Of a DNA stretch of 55,329 nucleotides, positions 7,444 to 15,286 are shown piece by piece. Within the stretch, counting starts at the first letter, position 1. The number at the start of each line of letters is the position of its first letter. Source of the DNA: DASYPP01 sp036006525 (lineage in GTDB: Bacteria > Gemmatimonadota > Gemmatimonadetes > Gemmatimonadales > GWC2-71-9); the NCBI GenBank assembly GCA_036006525.1, contig DASYPP010000077.1, forward strand, positions 1 through 55,329. The letters are read 5' to 3'. The notes beneath the pieces were generated by a model. That model ran no database searches. It had not been told where the DNA came from and saw only the letters and a list, made by a program, of their open reading frames with translations. Position numbers and translations under genes: made by a program.

Positions 7444-8592
7444 ATGACCGCATTAACCATCAATCACGCGCTGGGGAGCTACCCGGTCCAGGTCGAGCCC
7501 GGGGTCCTGGTGCTGCTCCGTGAAATGCTCGCCGCTGCGGTGCCGGGCCGCCGCCTGGTCCTGATTGCGGACGAGACCGTGGCCCGCCTGTACGACGAGT
7601 GGACCAGCGGCACACCCGAAGCAAGGCGGCTGGGTGCCCGCGCCAGCGACGCCGGCGTGCGTCCCAGCTTCACCACCCGGCTGACTTTTCCCGCGGGAGA
7701 GCATTCCAAGACCCGGGAGACCTGGCAGCGGCTCACCGACGACATGCTGGCCGCACACATCGGCCGCGACTCGGCGATCGTCGCCATCGGCGGCGGCGTC
7801 ACCGGAGACCTGGCCGGTTTTGTCGCCGCGACCTACCTGCGCGGGATTCCCTACATCCAGGTTCCCACGACCCTGGTCGCGATGGTGGACGCCGCCGTGG
7901 GTGGCAAGGTCGGCGTGGATACCGCGCTGGGCAAGAACCTGGTGGGCGCGTTTCATCCCCCGGTGCTGGTAGTCGCCGACCCGCTCACCCTGATGAGCTT
8001 GCCGGAGGCCGAGTACCGGATGGGGCTGGCCGAGGCGGTCAAGCACGGCGTCATCGCCGACCGGGAATACTTCGAATGGCTGGGCACCAATGGCCGGATG
8101 ATTCGCAGCCGGCAGCCGGGCATCGTCTCTCAACTGGTCCGGCGCAGCATCGACATCAAGGCGTCCATCGTGAGCGAGGACGAACGGGAAGCGGGCCGCC
8201 GCGCGATTCTCAACGCCGGGCACTCGGTGGCTCACGCGCTGGAACAGGTCTCGGCCTGGCAGCTGGCTCATGGTGAAGCAGTGGCGATCGGATTGATCGT
8301 GGAGTGCCGGATCGCCGAGCAGCTGGGTGTGGCCGAGGCGGGGCTCGCCCAGTCGGTTTCCGCCGCACTGCAGCGATTCGGCCTGCCGGTGGGTATTCCG
8401 CCGCGGCTCTCCCGGGCCGAGCTTCTCGAGGCCATGCGGCGGGACAAAAAGAACCGGGATGACACCATTCGGATGGCGCTCCCCCGGGCGCTGGGCGCGA
8501 TGCACCGGCAAGGGGACGATTGGACGGTTTCCGTGGAGTCCCAAGTCATCCTCGCCGCGATGGATCAGTCGGGCGCCCACATCTCCACCTGA
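7444..8592 (+). CDS. aroB: 3-dehydroquinate synthase
   Basis: 382 residues from ATG 7444. It converts DAHP to 3-dehydroquinate in the shikimate pathway, using NAD+ and a divalent metal. GGGVTGDLAGFVAATYLRG is the NAD-binding glycine-rich part; AVGGKVGVDTALGKNLVGAFH and EAVKHGVI (metal-binding Glu), AGHSVAHALE and HGEAVAIG (metal-binding His residues) follow at the expected spacing. The N-terminus has a slightly longer-than-usual loop (TPEARRLGARASDAG). No other aro genes are nearby. No Shine-Dalgarno sequence is visible, since the preceding 70 bases are a repeat hairpin. Confidence 0.93.
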   Translation: MTALTINHALGSYPVQVEPGVLVLLREMLAAAVPGRRLVLIADETVARLYDEWTSGTPEARRLGARASDAGVRPSFTTRLTFPAGEHSKTRETWQRLTDDMLAAHIGRDSAIVAIGGGVTGDLAGFVAATYLRGIPYIQVPTTLVAMVDAAVGGKVGVDTALGKNLVGAFHPPVLVVADPLTLMSLPEAEYRMGLAEAVKHGVIADREYFEWLGTNGRMIRSRQPGIVSQLVRRSIDIKASIVSEDEREAGRRAILNAGHSVAHALEQVSAWQLAHGEAVAIGLIVECRIAEQLGVAEAGLAQSVSAALQRFGLPVGIPPRLSRAELLEAMRRDKKNRDDTIRMALPRALGAMHRQGDDWTVSVESQVILAAMDQSGAHIST

Positions 8593-8750
8593 GCGGTTTT
8601 CCACTCAGTAACAACTCTATAACTCGATGTATCTCAGGTTCTTACCGACTATCGTGTGGACAAGAAATACCTCGAAAACCGGCCGGCGCGTGGAGAAACA
8701 TGAGAACGTGATGTTACCAAATGATTTGTGATGTGGACAACAGAATTTTC

Positions 8751-8779
8751 TTGACCGCCTTCCGTGGTATTCCTATATT
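8751..8779 (+). promoter_or_regulatory. Sigma-70-type promoter for the sigma factor gene
   Basis: TTGACC (8751-8756) and TATATT (8774-8779) are separated by exactly 17 bases. Transcription would start near 8786, giving a leader of about 70 bases before ATG 8857. Confidence 0.75.
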
Positions 8780-8856
8780 GGCTCGCCGTTTCAAACTCAC
8801 TCCCAGTACAAACTCGCGTCCTGCCGCACCAGAATTTCTCACAATTCGGGGTAGGT

Positions 8857-9750
8857 ATGGCATCTGCCAGGGTTAGCAAGGCTCGCCCGCTTGCGCGATC
8901 GGTCCCGTCGTCATCGTTCGACCAGTACCTGCGCGACATTCAACGTCTTCCCATGATCACCGATCCGGCCGAGGAAACCCGGCTCGCGCGGCGAGCCCAG
9001 AAGGGCGACCCGGTGGCTGCGGAGCGACTGGTCACCGCCAACCTGCGGTTCGTCATTTCCTACGTGAAGAAATACCAGGGGCACGGACTGGACCTGTCCG
9101 AACTGGTCGCGATCGGAAACGAGGGGCTGCTCAAGGCGGTCAAGAAATTCGATCCCGAGCACGGAGTGAAGTTCATCTCCTATGCCGTGTGGTGGGTGCG
9201 CCAGGCGGTCCTCAAGGCGCTGGCCGAACAGACTCGCAGCGTCCGTATCCCGCTCAACCAGAACTCGGCGCTGATCAAGATGTCCCGCACCGAGACCTTC
9301 CTGTCCCAGGTCCTGGGCCGGGAACCCACCGACCAGGAGATCGCTACCGCGCTCTCCGACACGGTGGACAATATCCGGGCGGCGCGGAGGATGACGGCCA
9401 CCGAGTTGTCGCTGGACGCGCCGATCGAGCGGGGTGAAAAGGGCGCCACCACCCTGGGCGAGCGCTTCGCCAACCCCGAGGGCGGCGACATCGAAGAGCA
9501 GACCGATGCCCACCTCATGCGGGAGTTCATCGACCGCATCTTCGAGCGCTACCTCACCCCCCGCGAACGCAAGATCCTCTACCTCTACTACGGCATGGAC
9601 GAAGGCTCCGAGGCGCTCACCCTCGAGAAGATCGGCGAGCTGCTCGGCGTCACCCGGGAGCGCATCCGGCAGATCCGGGAGCGCGCTTTCGAGAAGCTCA
9701 GGGAATCGCCCGACGTGCGGGGATTGAAAGGGTTCTGGGTGGCGGCGTAA
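8857..9750 (+). CDS. RNA polymerase sigma factor, sigma-70 family (RpoD/SigA-like)
   Basis: 297 residues from ATG 8857, preceded by GGGGTAGG. Regions in order: 1.2 (FDQYLRDIQRLPMI), 2 (NLRFVISYVKKYQGHGLDLSELVAIGNEGLLKAVKKFD, then FISYAVWWVRQAVLKAL for -10 recognition), 3, and 4 (LTPRERKILYLYYGM, LTLEKIGELLGVTRERIRQIRERAF for -35 recognition). Region 1.1 and the non-conserved insert of large RpoD proteins are absent, as in Bacteroidetes-type primary sigma factors and in group 2 factors. Whether this is the primary sigma factor cannot be settled from the window. It has its own strong promoter and is followed by two palindromes. Confidence 0.9.
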   Translation: MASARVSKARPLARSVPSSSFDQYLRDIQRLPMITDPAEETRLARRAQKGDPVAAERLVTANLRFVISYVKKYQGHGLDLSELVAIGNEGLLKAVKKFDPEHGVKFISYAVWWVRQAVLKALAEQTRSVRIPLNQNSALIKMSRTETFLSQVLGREPTDQEIATALSDTVDNIRAARRMTATELSLDAPIERGEKGATTLGERFANPEGGDIEEQTDAHLMREFIDRIFERYLTPRERKILYLYYGMDEGSEALTLEKIGELLGVTRERIRQIRERAFEKLRESPDVRGLKGFWVAA

Positions 9751-9752
9751 CA

Positions 9753-9811
9753 GGCGCGCATCGCACTGCGCGCCGAAGTTGGACCCAAAGGGGCGCACAT
9801 TCGTGCGCCCC
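9753..9811. repeat. Pair of GC palindromes, GGCGCGCA and GGGGCGCA types
   Basis: GGCGCGCA at 9753-9760 pairs with 9767-9774, and GGGGCGCA at 9790-9797 pairs with TGCGCCCC at 9804-9811. The second is followed by TACTATTTT, so it may serve as a terminator for the sigma factor gene. It belongs to the GTAGGGGC palindrome class also found at 12922, 13096, 35897 and 50058. It leaves only 14 bases before the glcD start. Confidence 0.8.
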
Positions 9812-9825
9812 TACTATTTTGATAT

Positions 9826-11259
9826 ATGACACCGCAGGTCATAGCCGATCTGACCCGAATCGTGGGAGCCCACCGGGTGCGCAGCCGCCCGGCGGAGCTC
9901 GCGACGTATCGCTCCGATGGATTGCCCACCCACGAGTCGGTGCCCGGACTGGTGGTGCTTCCCGGCTCCCGCGAGGAAGTGATCGCGGTCGTGCGGCAAC
10001 TGCATCGCCGGGGGATTCCGTTCGTGGCCCGGGGCGCGGGAACCGGGCTTTCCGGCGGCGCGCTGGCCGACCCGGATGCCGTGCTGATCACTCTCACCCG
10101 GTTGAACCGGATCAAATTGGTGGATCCAGCGCGAAAGCGGGCGATCGTGGAGCCCGGCGTGGTGAACGCGCGATTGTCGGAAGCGGTGGCACAATTCGGA
10201 TTGCAGTACGCGCCCGACCCTTCCAGCCAGAGCGCCTGCACGGTAGGCGGGAATGTCGCGGAGAATGCGGGCGGACCCCACTGCCTCAAGTACGGCGTCA
10301 CTACCAATCACGTGACCGCGCTGGAAATCCTGCTGCCCGACGGGTCGCTGGCCCGGCTCGGCTCGCCCCACGGAGAGCCCTGGGGCCCCGACCTGGTCGG
10401 CTTGTTCGTGGGTAGTGAGGGGATGTTCGGGATCGCACTGGAGATCTGCGTGCGGCTGGTTCCGCTCCCCGCCTCGGTTGAGACCATGCTGGCCGCCTTT
10501 GGCAGCGTGCGCGAGGCCAGCGAGGCCGTCTCCGCCATCATCGCGTCCGGCGTAGTTCCGGCCGCCCTTGAAATGATGGACCGGTCCTGCGTGCGAGCGG
10601 TTGAAGCGTCGATCTACGCGGCCGGCTATCCCACCGACGCCGCCGCGGTGCTGCTGGTCGAACTGGACGGCGCATCCGCGACGGTGAGCGCGGAATCGGC
10701 GATCGTCGAACGGCTGCTCACCGGCCACGGCGCCAGGAGCGTGGCGATCGCCACCACCGCTTCCGCGCGGGCGCGGCTCTGGCAGGGACGCAAGAAAGCC
10801 TTCGGTGCGATGGGGCGGCTGGCGCCCGACCTCGCGGTGCAGGACGCCGTGGTGCCCCGCTCCTCGCTTCCCGACGTGCTCGATCGCATCGAGGCAATTC
10901 GGCTGCGCCACGATCTCGTCATCAGCAACGTCTTTCACGCCGGCGACGGCAACCTGCATCCCAACATCAGTTACGATCGCCGCGATCCGGAATTGTCGGC
11001 CCGGGTGCGGGAGGCCAACCGGGAGATCATGGAGGCCTGCCTCGCCGCCGGCGGCTCGCTGACCGGGGAACATGGCGTGGGCTCCGACAAGATCGATTAC
11101 ATGCCGCTCATGTTCGATGCCGCGTCACTGGGCGCGATGTGCGATCTCCGCCGGGTGTTCGATCCCGGGGAGCAATCCAATCCGGGAAAAGTGGTGCCGA
11201 TGCACGCCTGTCGAGAATGGCGGCGGGGAACCCCGGCCGCGCGGAGGAGCCTGGTATGA
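9826..11259 (+). CDS. glcD: Glycolate/lactate oxidase FAD-binding subunit (GlcD type)
   Basis: 477 residues. The N-terminal half is the FAD-linked oxidase fold (VPGLVVLPGSREEVIAVV, then FVARGAGTGLSGGA and CTVGGNVAENAGGPHCLKYG), and the C-terminal half carries HAGDGNLHPN with histidines typical of the metal/substrate site and LTGEHGVGSDK. It would oxidise glycolate or another 2-hydroxyacid together with the next two products, passing electrons via Fe-S clusters to quinone. The substrate is inferred from the three-gene arrangement. ATG 9826 has no Shine-Dalgarno sequence, being just after a palindrome. Its TGA overlaps the glcE ATG. Confidence 0.9.
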   Translation: MTPQVIADLTRIVGAHRVRSRPAELATYRSDGLPTHESVPGLVVLPGSREEVIAVVRQLHRRGIPFVARGAGTGLSGGALADPDAVLITLTRLNRIKLVDPARKRAIVEPGVVNARLSEAVAQFGLQYAPDPSSQSACTVGGNVAENAGGPHCLKYGVTTNHVTALEILLPDGSLARLGSPHGEPWGPDLVGLFVGSEGMFGIALEICVRLVPLPASVETMLAAFGSVREASEAVSAIIASGVVPAALEMMDRSCVRAVEASIYAAGYPTDAAAVLLVELDGASATVSAESAIVERLLTGHGARSVAIATTASARARLWQGRKKAFGAMGRLAPDLAVQDAVVPRSSLPDVLDRIEAIRLRHDLVISNVFHAGDGNLHPNISYDRRDPELSARVREANREIMEACLAAGGSLTGEHGVGSDKIDYMPLMFDAASLGAMCDLRRVFDPGEQSNPGKVVPMHACREWRRGTPAARRSLV

Positions 11260-12470
11260 GCGATACCGTCTACACCAGGCTGCGCCAGCTGCTGGGCAGT
11301 ACTTCGGTGGAACGGGACACGACCGGCGTGCCGCGCGCCGCGCCGGACTCGCCCGAGGCCATGGCCGAGTCCTGCGCCCTGGCCCACGCCGAGGGTTGGC
11401 GGGTTCGGGTGGAAGGTCGCGGCACCTGGCTGCCGCCCGACGCGCCAGCCGACCTGGTGCTGACGGCGCGAGCGCTCGACCAGGTGATCTCGGTCGCGCC
11501 CGCCGACCTGGTGGCGACGGTGCAGGCGGGCACCACGCTCGAGGCCTTGCGCCGCCACCTCGCCGAGTCCGGTATGTGGTTCGCCGTGGACCCACCGGGC
11601 CGGCCGGACCGCACTATCGGATCGATCCTGGCCACCGCCACGCCGGGCCCGCTCCGGCTGGGGTTCGGTCCCATTCGCGATCACGTACTGGGCTGCACCT
11701 TCGTCACCGGCGACGGGCGAGTGGTGACGGCTGGTGGCCGTGTCGTCAAGAACGTGGCCGGCTTCGACCTCACCAAGCTCCATATCGGCGGCTTCGGCGG
11801 CTTTGGCATCCTGACCGAGATGCACCTGCGCTTGCGAGCGCTTCCCCGGGCCGACGTTACCGCGGTGACCCGGGGGCACCGCGATGACCTGCTTGCCGTG
11901 TCACGCGCCGCGATTGGGGCGGGCCTCGCTCCCGCTGCCATGGAGCTGTTCTCTCCGGCGCTGGCCGCCGATCCCTCCTGGCTGCTCGCGGTGCGCCTGC
12001 TGGGTCCCGAGGAGGCAGTCCACGCCGACCTCAACCGGCTTCCGGCTGACCAGGGCAACACCTGGCAGCCGCTCCCGCCGGAGCAAAGCAGCGTGTTCTG
12101 GACCCTGACCGGCCGCGCGGCCCTGTCCGGCCCGATCGCGCTGCGGCTGGGAGCACTGGCCGAAGGACTGGATGAGACCCTCGACCTGCTGACCCACCAT
12201 CTCGACGAGGGGATGGTATCGGCCGGAGCGGGGGACGGCACGGTACGCTGGATCGGAGAAACCGGGGTGGACCGGGTGCGCGCGCTCCGGAAAGCTGCCG
12301 CGGCCCGGGAAATTCCGCTGACGCTGGAACGGGCGCCCTGGGGATTTCGCAAAGTGGTGGGCCACTTCGGCGCGTATCGCGAGGGCGTGGGCCAGCTGGT
12401 CCAGCGACTCCGCGAGACCTACGATCCGAGCGAACGGTTCAGCGTGGCGCTGGAGAGCCGCGATGGGTAG
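11256..12470 (+). CDS. glcE: Glycolate oxidase subunit GlcE (second FAD-binding subunit)
   Basis: 404 residues from ATG 11256, overlapping the glcD stop by ATGA and preceded by GCGGAGGAG. The protein has one FAD-linked oxidase domain: VRVEGRGTWLP, ATVQAGTTLEALRRHLAESG and the segment RTIGSILATATPGPLRLGFG, then GGRVVKNVAGFDLTKLHIGGFGGFG. The C-terminal region (about 250-400) is variable, as usual in GlcE. It is part of the glcDEF complex on the cytoplasmic side of the membrane. Confidence 0.88.
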   Translation: MSDTVYTRLRQLLGSTSVERDTTGVPRAAPDSPEAMAESCALAHAEGWRVRVEGRGTWLPPDAPADLVLTARALDQVISVAPADLVATVQAGTTLEALRRHLAESGMWFAVDPPGRPDRTIGSILATATPGPLRLGFGPIRDHVLGCTFVTGDGRVVTAGGRVVKNVAGFDLTKLHIGGFGGFGILTEMHLRLRALPRADVTAVTRGHRDDLLAVSRAAIGAGLAPAAMELFSPALAADPSWLLAVRLLGPEEAVHADLNRLPADQGNTWQPLPPEQSSVFWTLTGRAALSGPIALRLGALAEGLDETLDLLTHHLDEGMVSAGAGDGTVRWIGETGVDRVRALRKAAAAREIPLTLERAPWGFRKVVGHFGAYREGVGQLVQRLRETYDPSERFSVALESRDG

Positions 12471-13734
12471 TGACGGGTTCCACGCGCTGGATCCCTGTGT
12501 ACACTGCGGCTTCTGTCTTCCCGCCTGTCCCACCTTTCTCGCCACCGGTGACGAGGCCGACAGCCCCCGCGGGCGGATCGTACTCATGCGCGCGCTGGAG
12601 CGGGGCGAGATGTCCGCGAAGGATCCCGCGCTCCGGGAACACCTGGACGCCTGCCTGGGCTGCCGCGGCTGCGAGCCGGTCTGCCCCTCGGGAGTTCAGT
12701 ACGGCGAAGGGCTGGAGACCGCCCGGGAGCTGATCGCACGCGAAGCCGGCCTCGGCGCCCGGGCGCGGCTCGCGCTCGGCGTGTTTCGCCATCGCCGGTT
12801 GTGGAGCCCGCTGTTCCGCCTGGCACGGCTGTTCCGCGGCACCAGGATTCCCCGGGCCCTGGCCGGGTCGGGTAGCGTGGGATTCGGGATGGGGATGCTG
12901 GCGACAACGTCCCCGGAACGTGTGGGGCGCGATCGCGTAGGGGTCGATCGTGTAAGGGTCGATCTTAGATCGACCTCTACCACAACTCAATCCCGCGCGA
13001 TGCTCTTTACCGGTTGCGTGATGGACCGGCTCTTCGGACACGTGCACGCGGCAACCCGCCGTACCCTGGCCGCCAACGGATACCGGGTGGTCGACGGGGT
13101 CGATCTGAGATCGACCCCTACACATTGCTGCGGCGCTCTGCATTTGCATGCGGGCGATCGGTCCGGCGCCGAGGCCCTCGCGCGCAAGAACCTGGCGGCG
13201 TTCGCCGATGATGTCGACTTCATCGCGGTGAACAGTGCGGGATGTGGCGCCCTGCTTAAGACCTATGGCGATCTGCTGGACACCGAGCCGGCCCGGCGCT
13301 TCGCGGCCCGGGTCAAGGACGTGAGCGAGCTCCTCGTCGCTGCCGGTCCTCGCCAAGGCGCGCCCCTGAACGTCACCGTCGCCTATGACGCACCGTGTCA
13401 CCTCCAGCATGCCCAGGGGGTCCACGCCGAGCCGCTCCAGGTGTTGGGCTCGATTCCCGGACTGGCGCTCCAATTGCTGCCCGGGTTCGATCGCTGCTGC
13501 GGCAGCGCAGGCATCTTCTCACTGCTGGAGCCCGCGATGTCACGCGAGGTGCTGCGCGCCAAGGTCGCGGCGATTGCCGCGGCCAGCCCCCGACCCGGGT
13601 ACGTGGCGACTGGCAATCCGGGGTGCCTGATGCAGATCGGGGCTGGCCTCAGTGCCGCCGGGCTGGACATCCGGGCGGTGCACCCGGTCGAGCTGCTGGA
13701 CCATTCTTATGCGAAGGCAGGGTTTTATGAGTAA
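12463..13734 (+). CDS. glcF: Glycolate oxidase iron-sulfur subunit (GlcF) with in-frame repeat insertions
   Basis: 423 residues; ATG 12463 overlaps the end of glcE by 8 bases. Two 4Fe-4S motifs stand at the N-terminus (CVHCGFCLPACP about 11-22 and CLGCRGCEPVCP about 65-76). Two cysteine-rich CCG domains follow: FTGCVMDRLF with CCGALHLHAGD, and YDAPCHLQHAQG with CCGSAGIFSL. Two segments look foreign: a linker RVGVDRVRVDLRSTST before the first CCG domain, and DGVDLRSTPTH immediately before CCGALH. Both are translations of palindromic repeats in the DNA and share VDLRST. All cluster cysteines are retained, so the protein is probably functional. The stop TAA lies at the junction with the next repeat hairpin. 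Confidence 0.9.
   Translation: MGSDGFHALDPCVHCGFCLPACPTFLATGDEADSPRGRIVLMRALERGEMSAKDPALREHLDACLGCRGCEPVCPSGVQYGEGLETARELIAREAGLGARARLALGVFRHRRLWSPLFRLARLFRGTRIPRALAGSGSVGFGMGMLATTSPERVGRDRVGVDRVRVDLRSTSTTTQSRAMLFTGCVMDRLFGHVHAATRRTLAANGYRVVDGVDLRSTPTHCCGALHLHAGDRSGAEALARKNLAAFADDVDFIAVNSAGCGALLKTYGDLLDTEPARRFAARVKDVSELLVAAGPRQGAPLNVTVAYDAPCHLQHAQGVHAEPLQVLGSIPGLALQLLPGFDRCCGSAGIFSLLEPAMSREVLRAKVAAIAAASPRPGYVATGNPGCLMQIGAGLSAAGLDIRAVHPVELLDHSYAKAGFYE
12922..12982. repeat. Palindromic repeat inside glcF with 15-base tandem copies
   Basis: Three copies of GTGGGGCGCGATC-like sequence start at 12922, 12937 and 12952, exactly 15 bases apart, followed by the inverted half AGATCGACCTCTAC (about 12967-12980). 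The repeat is in frame and encodes the interdomain linker of GlcF. It resembles the GTAGGGGC palindromes found between genes at 9753, 35897 and 50058. Confidence 0.8.
13096..13118. repeat. Second palindromic repeat inside glcF
   Basis: GGGGTCGATC at 13096-13105 is the exact reverse complement of 13109-13118, with TGA between. Flanking bases (GGTCGAC before, TACACA after) extend the similarity to the copy at 12952-12980. It encodes GVDLRSTPT just before the CCG motif of the first cysteine-rich domain. Confidence 0.85.
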
Positions 13735-13796
13735 GCAGTAAGCAGTGAGCAGTAAGCGGGATCGGCCCCTCTTACTGCTTACCCCTTACTGCTTAC
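13731..13796. repeat. Tandem-repeat hairpin, 7-base unit GTAAGCA
   Basis: Left arm 13731-13759: GTAAGCA, GTAAGCA, GTGAGCA, GTAAGCG; right arm about 13770-13796: CTTACTG and CTTACCC units. The glcF stop TAA (13732-13734) is in the first unit. The ygfZ start is 10 bases beyond the element. The unit is the same as at 44560. Confidence 0.87.
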
Positions 13797-13805
13797 TTTC
13801 TTCTT

Positions 13806-14792
13806 ATGGCTGATATCGACCTGACCTTCGACGAGACGCGGCTGCAGCGCCTGTTGCACGGCGCTGTCGTGGCGTTACCCCGGTCGGCCGTGTTCGAGAT
13901 CAGGGGAGCCGGGAGCCTGGATTGTCTCCAGGGCCTGCTCACCAACGACCTGGTGAAGCCGGGGCCGGGGAGCGTGGTGTACGGCGCGCTGCTTACTCCC
14001 AAGGGAATGATCGTGAGCGACGCCTGGATTCTCCGCCGGCGCGACACCATCACCCTGGTTCTCCCCATCGAAGGCCGCTCCGCCGCGCTGGAAGTCTTTC
14101 AGCGCACCCTGCCCCCGCGCCTGGCCCTGCTGGAGGACCGCACCGGGGCGGTCGGCATCGCGTACATGCTGGGCGACCAGAGCCTTCCCGTCCTGCTCAA
14201 CACCGACTTGCATGCGCCCGAAAACGCGGGGCGGGTGCGCGAGCCGGAAGACAACGGCGGCGTCTGCGTCGCGCGGGTGGCCGGGTCGTACTTCCATGCG
14301 CTGCTGCTGGCCGAGGTCGAGCCGCTGGCCCAGGCGGTCGCCAAGATCACGCGGGCCGACGGAGTCCTCGGCGATCAGTCCGACATCGACGCCGCCCGGA
14401 TCCTGGCGGGATGGCCCGCCCTGGGCGCCGAGATCGACGTGCGAACCCTGCCCCAGGAAGTGCGCTTCGACGAGATCGGCGGAGTATCGTACACCAAGGG
14501 ATGCTACGTCGGGCAGGAAACGGTGGCGCGGGTGCACTTCCGCGGCCACCCTAACCGGGAACTGCGCGGGCTCCGCTGGGACCAACCCGCTCCACTGGGC
14601 GATCGCAGCATCATGGCCGGCGAGAAAGAGGTAGGCACGGTGCGTTCCACCCTGGCGCTCCCCGATCGCCGTCTTGGCCTCGCGCCGATCCGCCGCGAGG
14701 TGGCGCTGGGAGACCTGGTCATGGCCGGAGGAATTCCCGCGACGGTGGTGCCGCTGCCCTTCGAAGGCCTGGTAGAGGACGCGGTGAGCTGA
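13806..14792 (+). CDS. ygfZ: YgfZ/GcvT-like folate-binding protein
   Basis: 328 residues. The family signature KGCYVGQETVARVHFRGHPNR is at about 231-251, and the N-terminus has the GcvT-like FEIRGAGSLDCLQGLLTND. YgfZ/IBA57 proteins bind folate and help repair or assemble Fe-S clusters in selected enzymes such as MiaB. It is a single-domain member without aminomethyltransferase context; no gcv genes are near. Adjacency to the Fe-S protein gene glcF may be only positional. ATG 13806 has no obvious Shine-Dalgarno sequence because the repeat hairpin immediately precedes it. Confidence 0.88.
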   Translation: MADIDLTFDETRLQRLLHGAVVALPRSAVFEIRGAGSLDCLQGLLTNDLVKPGPGSVVYGALLTPKGMIVSDAWILRRRDTITLVLPIEGRSAALEVFQRTLPPRLALLEDRTGAVGIAYMLGDQSLPVLLNTDLHAPENAGRVREPEDNGGVCVARVAGSYFHALLLAEVEPLAQAVAKITRADGVLGDQSDIDAARILAGWPALGAEIDVRTLPQEVRFDEIGGVSYTKGCYVGQETVARVHFRGHPNRELRGLRWDQPAPLGDRSIMAGEKEVGTVRSTLALPDRRLGLAPIRREVALGDLVMAGGIPATVVPLPFEGLVEDAVS

Positions 14793-14796
14793 CAAC

Positions 14797-14826
14797 AAAA
14801 AAGGCCCCGACTCTCGTCGAGGCCTT
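14797..14826 (-). terminator. Intrinsic terminator of the small lipoprotein gene
   Basis: AAGGCC (14801-14806) pairs with GGCCTT (14821-14826), with inner CGAC/GTCG pairing; read on the minus strand it is followed by TTTTTT (14797-14802). It lies 26 bases past the stop of the minus-strand gene and could also slow plus-strand read-through from ygfZ. Confidence 0.8.
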
Positions 14827-14851
14827 CGTGCGACAGTGGGCAACAACCCGC

Positions 14852-15046
14852 TTACATCCCCTTCGTCGTATCCCGGGGCATGCTGTCATTGCGCATCATG
14901 CCGCTGTCACCCATCATGCTGTCGTGCATCATCGTGGTGGTGTCCGGCGCCATCATCGCGCTCGAATCAGCAGCGGGCGGCGTGTCGGCCTTCTTCTCAC
15001 AAGCGACGAGGGCCACAACCGTGGCCAGAGCCAGGAACTTCTTCAT
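14852..15046 (-). CDS. Small lipoprotein rich in Met, Asp and Ser
   Basis: 64 residues from ATG at 15046, preceded by AAGGAG. The signal is MKKFLALATVVALVAC with acceptor Cys16. The mature peptide is low complexity, with repeated MM and DSM/DTT patterns (SSAMMAPDTTTMMHDSMMGD). Such peptides might bind metal ions through methionine and aspartate, but that is only a guess. The gene has a clear promoter (15121-15148) and its own terminator, so it is very likely expressed as a single unit. Confidence 0.75.
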   Translation of the reverse strand: MKKFLALATVVALVACEKKADTPPAADSSAMMAPDTTTMMHDSMMGDSGMMRNDSMPRDTTKGM

Positions 15047-15120
15047 GGGTTCTCCTTGGGGATACGGTACCAGTGGATGACGAGCGGGTTTGCCGTCACT
15101 GTCGCTGATGTCGCGGGGGC

Positions 15121-15148
15121 AAAATATTGAATGAGGACCATTTGTCAA
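15121..15148 (-). promoter_or_regulatory. Sigma-70-type promoter for the small lipoprotein gene
   Basis: On the minus strand TTGACA (15148-15143) is followed after 16 bases by TATTTT (15126-15121). The start point would be near 15114, with a leader of about 70 bases before the AAGGAG and ATG at 15046. Confidence 0.75.
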
Positions 15149-15286
15149 GCTCGATCGCACCCCGTGCCGAGCCTGGGCCGGCAGGGCCAAAGTCCTTGGT
15201 AGCAGCCAGTTTCCGCGACCCGCGAGGTAACTCGTTGTTGTTGCGCCACATATAGATTTGCCACCGGGGTCTGGTTACACTACATC

